Origin: Fumia sp045615345
Lineage (GTDB): Bacteria > Bacillota > Clostridia > Oscillospirales > Ruminococcaceae
Direction of reading: 5' to 3'
Length of the DNA: 64,000 nucleotides
Assembly: GCA_045615345.1 (NCBI GenBank)
Contig: JAZLER010000016.1
Span: 1 to 64,000, forward strand
Shown: positions 57,879 through 64,000 of the stretch, piece after piece
How positions within the stretch are numbered: the first letter of the stretch is position 1
Layout: each line of letters starts with the position of its first letter
Program-made: the position numbers and the translations under genes
The notes under the pieces: model-generated
The model's database searches: none
Told to the model about the DNA's origin: nothing
Seen by the model: the letters and a program-made list of their open reading frames with translations, nothing else

Positions 57879-59717
57879 ATGAATTTTATGTTAGGTTGTA
57901 ATTACTGGGCATCAAACGCCGGTATAGAAATGTGGAGCAATTTTGATATAAACGCTATAAAAAAGGATATTAAGCTCCTCGCTGAGCATGGTGCCACAAT
58001 GCTGAGAGTTTTTCCCTTGTGGTCGGATTTTCAACCTGTTCACCATGTCTGGACTGCCGATACCAAAACCTATCTTTTTTCTACTAAGAAAGGTAACCCC
58101 GAAGATAACCCTTACTACCTTGACGAAGCTATGCTCCAAAGATTTTCCCTCTTCTTAGATGAATGTGACAAATATGGTATAAAGGTAATCGTAGGTCTTA
58201 TCACAGGATTTATGAGCGGAGGACTTTATGTTCCTCCTGCTTTGTACGGAAAAAGCATCATAACCGACAGTATGGCGCTTTATTTAGAACAACTCTTTAT
58301 AAAAGGCTTTGTCGGACATTTTAAGGACAGAAACACAATATACGGTTGGGACTTAGGCAATGAGTGCAACTGTATGCCGAGTTCGGAAAACAGAATGGAC
58401 GCTGTAAACTGGTCTTTCACCATCTCAAACGCAATCCGTGCCGCCGACCCCACAAGACCCGTGATTTCGGGTATGCATGGCATAAGACTTCAGGATAAAT
58501 GGACCATTCAAGATCAGGCAGAATGCACCGATATCCTCACTACACACCCTTATGCTTTGTGGTGCGGTCACACCGAAAATGACGAAATGCTTTCTTTCAG
58601 AACCACTATGCACCCGACAGCTCAGGCAAAATTCTTCTCCGAAATCGGAAAAAAACCTTGCCTTACAGAAGAATTCGGCTCACTCGGACCTATGATGTGC
58701 AGTGACGAAGCTGCTGCCGATCTTTTTAGAATCAATGCGCTCTCCCTCTGGGCTAACGGCTCACCCGGACTTTTGTGGTGGTGTGCTTCCGACCAGACCG
58801 AGCTTACTACTTTCCCTTACACACACATCGCACTCGAGCAGGAGCTTGGAATGATTGATGTAAATCACAACCCCAAACCCGTACTTTGCGAGATGAAAAA
58901 ATTCTCCGAAAACATCGATTTTGATTTGCCGAAAGCAAAAACTCAGGCAGTCTGCATCCTCACAAGGGACCAGGACCAGTGGGGTGTCGGATATATGGCA
59001 CACATCCTCTCCCGTCAGGCAGGATTTAATATCGAGTTTGCTTACGGTGACAACGAAATCCCTGATTCAAAGCTTTACCTTATGCCCTCTGTCAGTGGGT
59101 ACAATGTTATCCCGAAAGTAAGATACAACGAATTAAAACAGAAAGTTTATGACGGTGCTGACCTTTATATCTCAATGGATTCAGGGATTTTCATTGATTT
59201 TGAAAAGCTTACAGGCCTCCGTGTCAAAAATTCCTTTGAATATCCCGAAACTGTTTCTGCTACTTTCAGCGACACCCTTACTTTCAATAAAACAAAAACT
59301 TTTATTATGGAACCCACTACTGCCGAAGTTTTATGTTATGATAACAATAACAACCCTCTTATTTCGGTAAACCGTTACGGAAAAGGCCGTGTATTTTTTG
59401 TGAATGCTCCCGTTGAAAAAACAATTATGAATATGCATAATGCCTTTGACAAAAAATATCACGAAATTTACGATATCGTCTTCAAAGATTATGTAAACAA
59501 TATGCCCGTTTCGGTTAAAGGTGAAAATCTTATAAAAACTTTCCACCCCGAAGAAAACGGCGGCTACATAGTTATCATAAACCACGACAACTACGAAAAG
59601 AATATCGAAATTGATTTCAATGAAGGCGTTTCCCTTAACAAAGTTTGCTACGGAAATACTGATAAAATCGCACCTTTTGATGCAACTGTAATTAAAGTTG
59701 ACAGCACTAAGAAATAA
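57879..59717 (+). CDS. GH5-like beta-mannanase/glycosidase (clan GH-A)
   Basis: A 612-residue cytoplasmic protein. The barrel starts MLGCNYWASNAGIEMW and has the acid/base Glu162 in WDLGNECN and the nucleophile Glu265 in LTEEFG. After residue 380 a flavodoxin-like part (AYGDNEIPDSKLYLMPSVSGYN) and a C-terminal beta-domain follow. The layout resembles GH5-type beta-mannosidases and mannanases. The following genes convert mannose to fructose-6-phosphate, which supports a mannoside substrate. RBS AAGGAGG. Confidence 0.82.
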   Translation: MNFMLGCNYWASNAGIEMWSNFDINAIKKDIKLLAEHGATMLRVFPLWSDFQPVHHVWTADTKTYLFSTKKGNPEDNPYYLDEAMLQRFSLFLDECDKYGIKVIVGLITGFMSGGLYVPPALYGKSIITDSMALYLEQLFIKGFVGHFKDRNTIYGWDLGNECNCMPSSENRMDAVNWSFTISNAIRAADPTRPVISGMHGIRLQDKWTIQDQAECTDILTTHPYALWCGHTENDEMLSFRTTMHPTAQAKFFSEIGKKPCLTEEFGSLGPMMCSDEAAADLFRINALSLWANGSPGLLWWCASDQTELTTFPYTHIALEQELGMIDVNHNPKPVLCEMKKFSENIDFDLPKAKTQAVCILTRDQDQWGVGYMAHILSRQAGFNIEFAYGDNEIPDSKLYLMPSVSGYNVIPKVRYNELKQKVYDGADLYISMDSGIFIDFEKLTGLRVKNSFEYPETVSATFSDTLTFNKTKTFIMEPTTAEVLCYDNNNNPLISVNRYGKGRVFFVNAPVEKTIMNMHNAFDKKYHEIYDIVFKDYVNNMPVSVKGENLIKTFHPEENGGYIVIINHDNYEKNIEIDFNEGVSLNKVCYGNTDKIAPFDATVIKVDSTKK

Positions 59718-59756
59718 TTATAAAATATAAATACATAATAAGAAGGAGAAATAGTT

Positions 59757-60302
59757 ATGCTTAACAAAAAAGATTATGATTTTTTCAGCAATGAAGCTAA
59801 AAAATATTTAGAAAAAGCGGGTATTGTAATTACCCCCGAGGAAGCAAGTCGCATCGAGGTTGTTGAATACGAGCTCGGCTGTATTGAAAAAATCGGCCTT
59901 GAGCTTGTAGTTTATGTAAACACCGAGCGTTGCTGTGCAAAGGAACTTGTTTTACTCCCCGGTCAGACCTGTCCCGAGCATCGCCACCCCGAAATCAACG
60001 GCGAAGAAGGTAAGGAAGAAACCTTCCGTTGCAGATATGGTAAGGTTTACCTTTATGTCGAGGGCGAAGGCACAGACGATATCAAAGCAAAGCTCCCAGA
60101 AGGCAATGAACAGTACTTTACCTGCCGTAAAGAAATCATCTTAAATCCCGGTGAACAGTATACAATTATGCCCAACACATTCCATTGGTTCCAGGCAGGT
60201 GAAGACGGTGCAGTAGTTTCCGAATTCTCCACAAAAAGCCGTGACGAATTCGATATCTACACAGACCCCCGTATCGATGCTGCTTGTGACAGAACACTAT
60301 AG
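59757..60302 (+). CDS. D-lyxose/D-mannose isomerase (cupin type)
   Basis: A 181-residue cupin enzyme. PEHRHPEINGEEGKEETF carries the His-x-His and Glu metal ligands and the last His is in MPNTFHWFQAG. The family of D-lyxose ketol-isomerases also converts D-mannose to D-fructose. Located between a mannosidase-type gene and fructokinase, the mannose role is likely. RBS AGAAGGAG. Confidence 0.88.
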   Translation: MLNKKDYDFFSNEAKKYLEKAGIVITPEEASRIEVVEYELGCIEKIGLELVVYVNTERCCAKELVLLPGQTCPEHRHPEINGEEGKEETFRCRYGKVYLYVEGEGTDDIKAKLPEGNEQYFTCRKEIILNPGEQYTIMPNTFHWFQAGEDGAVVSEFSTKSRDEFDIYTDPRIDAACDRTL

Positions 60303-60326
60303 GCGGAACCGACAAAGGAGCGAATT

Positions 60327-61262
60327 ATGTTTGATGTAGTTGCTTTAGGTGAAATTCTTATTGATATGACCTATGCAGGCAAAAGTGAAAATGGTGCTAC
60401 CCTTTTTGAGCAAAATCCCGGTGGTGCCCCTGCAAATGTTCTCACTGCCGTTCAACGCCTTGGTGGTAAAACCGCCATGATAGGCAAAATCGGTGACGAT
60501 ATGCACGGTGAGTTTTTAAGGCAAACTGTTGAAAAAGGAGGTATTGATTCCAAAAACCTCATTACCGACAGTTCTGTTTTTACAACTTTAGCATTTGTAA
60601 ACTTGGACGAAAACGGCAACCGCAGTTTTTCTTTCGCAAGAAAACCGGGTGCTGATACTTGTTTAAAGCCCGAAGAAGTGGATTTGTCTTTGCTTGAAAA
60701 CACAAAGATTTTCCATTTCGGTTCCCTTTCTTTAACGGACGAGCCTGCAAAAAGTGCTACATTTTTTGCTCTTGAGAAAGCAAAGGAAATGGGAAAAATC
60801 ATTTCCTATGACCCTAACTACCGTGCCCCGTTGTGGGAAAACAAAGAAAAAGCAGTTTTCGGTATGCGCTCTGTTTTGGATTACATTGATATTATCAAAA
60901 TTTCCGATGAGGAAACAGAACTTTTAACAGGTTTTAAAGAAGTTGAAAAAGCCTCAGAGGAGCTTTTAAACCGCGGAATAAAAATCGTCATTGTCACAAT
61001 GGGTAAAGATGGCGCACACATAAGAACAAAAGATGGTTTTGTCACCTCAGCTGCCCTCCCCGTAAAGGCTGTTGACACAACGGGTGCCGGCGACTCCTTT
61101 ATGGGCGGATTTTTGTATCGTATTTCAGGCTCTGAAAAATCAATTGATGAGCTTTCCCTCACCGATATCAAAGACTTTGCAGATTTTGCAAACAAGGTAT
61201 CAGGCTACTGTGTGCAAAGACGAGGTGCCATAAACGCCATGCCCCACTTAAACGAAATATAA
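60327..61262 (+). CDS. PfkB-family fructokinase
   Basis: A 311-residue sugar kinase. The N-terminal ALGEILIDM, GGAPANV and IGKIGDD match ScrK-type fructokinases; the ATP/anion-hole motif is DTTGAGDSFMGGF with the catalytic Asp. It phosphorylates fructose to fructose-6-phosphate, completing the path from mannose. RBS AAAGGAG. It is last in the three-gene module and is followed by a terminator. Confidence 0.92.
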   Translation: MFDVVALGEILIDMTYAGKSENGATLFEQNPGGAPANVLTAVQRLGGKTAMIGKIGDDMHGEFLRQTVEKGGIDSKNLITDSSVFTTLAFVNLDENGNRSFSFARKPGADTCLKPEEVDLSLLENTKIFHFGSLSLTDEPAKSATFFALEKAKEMGKIISYDPNYRAPLWENKEKAVFGMRSVLDYIDIIKISDEETELLTGFKEVEKASEELLNRGIKIVIVTMGKDGAHIRTKDGFVTSAALPVKAVDTTGAGDSFMGGFLYRISGSEKSIDELSLTDIKDFADFANKVSGYCVQRRGAINAMPHLNEI

Positions 61263-61286
61263 GACGGAGTTTTCTCCGTCTTTTTT
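61263..61286 (+). terminator. Intrinsic terminator
   Basis: GACGGAG and CTCCGTC pair around TTTT and are followed by TTTTTT, directly after the fructokinase stop. Confidence 0.87.
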
Positions 61287-61323
61287 CTTTGCAATTTTCG
61301 AAAAAGTTTCGTTAATTTGGTAG

Positions 61324-61352
61324 TTTACAATCAAAAAAAATTGAAGTATATT
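61324..61352 (+). promoter_or_regulatory. Promoter of the kinase/isomerase unit
   Basis: TTTACA, 17 bases, TATATT. It shares TTTACAATCAAAA with the promoter at 57828. Confidence 0.6.
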
Positions 61353-61372
61353 TAATAATGAGAGGTGATTTT

Positions 61373-62764
61373 ATGAATTTAATGGGTATTGATGTTGGAA
61401 CAACCTCGATAAAGACGGCTGTTTTCAACGAAAAATTTGAAACCATTTACTCAAATAACATAGACTACACGCTTAACTCCCACGGCAATATTGTAGAATG
61501 CGAGCCCAATAAATACTGGAATCTCATAGAAGCAGAGCTTGAAAACCTCAAGGTTCCGGTTTCAGCCCTTGCTATCGACACCCAGTGCGAAACACTGATT
61601 TTAACCGATGAACTTGGAAACCCTGTAAGGGATGCTATCGTATGGCTTGATAACCGTGCCGAAAAAGAAGCCAAAATCATTGAAGAGCATTTCGGAAGAA
61701 AACGGGTTTACGAAGTAACAGGTCAACCTGAAATCACTGCCACCTGGCCTGCTTCAAAGCTTTTGTGGGTCAAAAATAACGAGCCCGATATCTGGGCAAA
61801 AACCAAAAAAATATTCTTGCTTGAAGATTATATTCTCTATAAAATGACAGGCAAATTTGTCACCGAAAAAACTTTGCAGTCATCGAGCCTTTATTTTAAT
61901 ATAAGGAACGCTGCCTGGTGGGACGAAATGCTTGAGTTTATCGGAGTAAGCCGTAATATGCTCCCAGAACTTCTTGAAAGCGGAGTGTATGTCGGAGATT
62001 ACAACGGCATTAAGGTTGTAACAGGCGCTATGGACCAGGTTAGCGGTGCCATCGGTGCGGGGGTTATCAGTGACGGGATTGTCAGCGAAATGACAGGTAC
62101 CACAATGGTTATCTTCAGCAAGGTTGATAAAATCCCCGACTATGATGAAAACAGTATTGTACCCTGCCACTATAACTATGACGGCAAATACTGTGTTCTC
62201 TCCTGGAGTCCTACTGCAGGAATGAGCCTTAAATGGTTTAAAAATATCCTTTGTGAGAACTTTTCCTTCAAGGATTTAGATGTCCTTGCAAATGAAGTTC
62301 CTCCCGGGTGTGACGGACTAACCTTCCTTCCCTACCTTTGCGGTTCGACAATGCCGAAATACAACCCAAAAGCAAAAGGAAGCTTTACAGGTCTTACCAC
62401 CGAGCACACGAGAGGACATTTTGCACGAAGCATTATGGAAGCTTTATCCTACACTTTAAAAAGCAACTTTGATTATCTTAACCTTGATGTTTCCGAAATC
62501 AGGGCGATGGGCGGAGGCGCCAACAGCGACTTATGGTGCCAGATGAAGGCAGATATCACAGGCAAAACCCTTATGACACTCAAAAACAAAGAAACCGCTT
62601 GTCTTGGTGCAGCAATCCTTGCAGGTGTCGGAACAGGTGCTATTGAAAGTGTCGAAAAAGCATGTGAGCACATTGAAGCTGATAAAATTTTCAAGCCCCG
62701 TAATGTTGATTATAAAAAAGGCTATGAAAACTTTTTAAACGCAGATAAAATATTAAATGTATAG
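61373..62764 (+). CDS. FGGY-family sugar kinase
   Basis: A 463-residue kinase. ATG 61373 follows GAGAGGTGAT. GIDVGTTSIKTAVF is the N-terminal ATP block, the catalytic Asp is in TGAMDQVSGAIG and the second loop is AMGGGANSDLWCQM. It is in one unit with an L-fucose-isomerase-like gene 12 bases downstream, so a ketose from that isomerase (L-fuculose, ribulose or xylulose) is the likely substrate. It is distinct from the kinase at 22.9 kb. Confidence 0.88.
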   Translation: MNLMGIDVGTTSIKTAVFNEKFETIYSNNIDYTLNSHGNIVECEPNKYWNLIEAELENLKVPVSALAIDTQCETLILTDELGNPVRDAIVWLDNRAEKEAKIIEEHFGRKRVYEVTGQPEITATWPASKLLWVKNNEPDIWAKTKKIFLLEDYILYKMTGKFVTEKTLQSSSLYFNIRNAAWWDEMLEFIGVSRNMLPELLESGVYVGDYNGIKVVTGAMDQVSGAIGAGVISDGIVSEMTGTTMVIFSKVDKIPDYDENSIVPCHYNYDGKYCVLSWSPTAGMSLKWFKNILCENFSFKDLDVLANEVPPGCDGLTFLPYLCGSTMPKYNPKAKGSFTGLTTEHTRGHFARSIMEALSYTLKSNFDYLNLDVSEIRAMGGGANSDLWCQMKADITGKTLMTLKNKETACLGAAILAGVGTGAIESVEKACEHIEADKIFKPRNVDYKKGYENFLNADKILNV

Positions 62765-62776
62765 GAGAAGATATTT

Positions 62777-64000
62777 ATGACAAAAGCAGCATTTGTAGGA
62801 TTTGGTGAAGTCAATACACCAAAAGAACTCATTGTTAAAAAGTGTGCAGATGCACTCAAAGCCCTCGAAAACGAAGGTGTTGAGTGTGTAAGCGTTTTCC
62901 CCGTGACAGACGATTACGAGGAAAAAGATGTAAATATGGCAATTGAAGCCCTTAAAGGCAAGGAATTTGATTACCTTGTAGTTTGTATTGCAGGCTGGAT
63001 TCCCACCCACGCAGTTGTAAAGGTTACAGAACATTTCCGCCACAAACCCATGGTACTCTGGGGACTTTGCGGTTGGATGGAAGACGGCAGAATTGTAACA
63101 ACTGCTGACCAGGCAGGTACTACTGCAATAAGAAAAACTTTCTATGATTTAGGCTATAACTTCAAATATATCTATGATATCATAGGACTTCCCACAAATT
63201 CCAGAAAGGTTGCACAGTTTGGAAAAGCTGCAGCTGCAGCCACAAAACTCCGCCACGCAAAAGCAGGTCATGCAGGTTACCGTGATATGAACCTTTACGG
63301 CACTCAGGTTGATGGTCCTTCCTTAAAGCGAGTTGTAGGTCCTGAAATTGAAACTTTCGAAATGCTCGAAATCGAACAGAGATATCAGAAAATCACCGAT
63401 GCTGAAAAACAGGAAGTTATCGATAAATGCATTTCCAAGTGGAAATTCTTAAAAGAAGCTAAACGCGAAGGTCTGGAAAAAGCGGCAGGATATTACCTTG
63501 CAATCAAGGCTATCTGTGACGAAAGAGGTTATGATGCAATTTCCTTAAAGGATGTTGACGGTATGAAGAAGCTTTTGGGCTTCCCCCCTGCTCCAATCTT
63601 TATGCTTCTTTCCGATGAAGCAAACCTTTGCACAGTTCCCGAAAATGACGGTCTTGGAAGCATTACACAGATGATGGTAAAATACGCAACAGGTCAGTGT
63701 GCAGCTTACCTTGAATTCTATGAATTCTTTGAACACAGCGTTATCGCAGGTGTTCCCGACTATGTTCCTGCAGAGATTGTTGACGGCGATGTTCAGGTTA
63801 TGCCTGCGGCATTCGGTGAACTTTCCGAGGGTATTTTGAATGTAAGCCGTGTAAAGCCCGGTGAACTTACAATGTGCCGTCTTACAACAATTGACGGAAA
63901 ATACTGTATGCATATGGTAAAAGGCAACGGCAAAACTCCTCCCAAGTGGGAAGAAGCAGGCTGGACTCAGCCTGCACCTCAGCTCCCCGGACTTGAAATC
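62777..64000 (+). CDS. L-fucose/L-arabinose-isomerase-family protein, 3' end outside window
   Basis: The frame is open for 408 codons to the window edge, after ATG 62777 with AGGAGAAG. N-terminal FVGFGEVNTPKEL, then VVCIAGWIPTHAV, MVLWGLCGWMEDG and later PVPENDGLGSITQMM-like metal-site sequence (TVPENDGLG) match the L-fucose isomerase-like family (usual length 450-600). The chain probably continues with 50 or more residues. It converts an aldose to a ketose that the preceding kinase phosphorylates. Confidence 0.85.
   Translation, partial: MTKAAFVGFGEVNTPKELIVKKCADALKALENEGVECVSVFPVTDDYEEKDVNMAIEALKGKEFDYLVVCIAGWIPTHAVVKVTEHFRHKPMVLWGLCGWMEDGRIVTTADQAGTTAIRKTFYDLGYNFKYIYDIIGLPTNSRKVAQFGKAAAAATKLRHAKAGHAGYRDMNLYGTQVDGPSLKRVVGPEIETFEMLEIEQRYQKITDAEKQEVIDKCISKWKFLKEAKREGLEKAAGYYLAIKAICDERGYDAISLKDVDGMKKLLGFPPAPIFMLLSDEANLCTVPENDGLGSITQMMVKYATGQCAAYLEFYEFFEHSVIAGVPDYVPAEIVDGDVQVMPAAFGELSEGILNVSRVKPGELTMCRLTTIDGKYCMHMVKGNGKTPPKWEEAGWTQPAPQLPGLEI

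Noticed and set aside
1..64000. tRNA, rRNA or complete insertion sequence
   Set aside because: No cloverleaf with a TTCGAAT-like arm and CCA-type end, no rRNA sequence and no transposase motif were noticed on either strand by eye. A search program could still find weak cases.

Overview
The window looks like the chromosome of an uncultured anaerobic gut Clostridium-type bacterium (class Clostridia, probably near Oscillospiraceae, Lachnospiraceae or Christensenellales). The support is indirect: AT-rich DNA, strong GGAGG-type ribosome sites, TTGACA-17-TATAAT promoters, U-tailed intrinsic terminators nearly everywhere, oxygen-sensitive radical enzymes, and almost all content devoted to sugars. 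No rRNA, tRNA, CRISPR array, prophage or insertion sequence with a transposase was seen. Organism assignment is inference.

Layout. 1-0.9 kb: the N-terminal part of a secreted leucine-rich-repeat protein. 1.2-6.3 kb: a LacI-controlled MFS permease with two tandem GH39-like glycosidases. 6.3-7.1 kb: a short endonuclease gene inside palindromic repeats and a frameshifted DUF3795 gene. 7.2-11.9 kb: a GH20/GH67-like putative glycosidase, an AraC regulator, a YitT-family membrane protein and a polysaccharide-binding lipoprotein. 12.0-12.9 kb: a glycyl-radical activase standing alone. 13-18.3 kb: a GH20, EamA permease, GH39, SGNH hydrolase operon opposite its AraC regulator. 18.3-19.9 kb: an AraC gene that seems to need a non-canonical start, behind a DeoR gene. 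20.0-29.4 kb: a ten-gene operon (two isomerases, YjbQ, DapA-type aldolase, FGGY kinase, NagA-like deacetylase, ceramidase-like hydrolase, NagB-like protein, an unknown duplicated protein, TalC-type aldolase). I regard this as the best candidate for an undescribed catabolic pathway.

29.5-36.4 kb: a glycyl radical enzyme with an unusual active-site motif (Gly-Cys-Asn-Gln), a sialidase-fold protein fused to a degenerate AraC DNA-binding domain, a full AraC regulator, an AraM-type dehydrogenase and a gluconate-5-dehydrogenase-like SDR. A shared motif near AAAGCAATATTT lies upstream of three of these units and suggests one regulon. 36.4-40.3 kb: a ribbon-helix-helix gene, small proteins, a GH94 phosphorylase and a multi-hairpin repeat inserted in a terminator. 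40.3-46.8 kb: Gfo/Idh dehydrogenase plus DeoC under a second DeoR, a sugar-phosphate isomerase-type protein, CapA and an esterase. 47-54.2 kb: a six-gene overlapping chain of uracil-DNA glycosylase, MetF, split MetH, GH123-like protein and a ClC antiporter. 54.3-64 kb: a second multi-hairpin repeat, GH42 with a peptide-deformylase-like gene, then a mannan/mannose module (GH5-like, mannose/lyxose isomerase, fructokinase) and an FGGY kinase with an L-fucose-isomerase-like gene cut by the window edge.

How it works together. None of the glycosidases has a signal peptide, so they should act in the cytoplasm on imported oligosaccharides. Each sugar unit carries its own LacI, AraC or DeoR regulator, usually divergent from it, and short spacers hold operator-like repeats next to good promoters.
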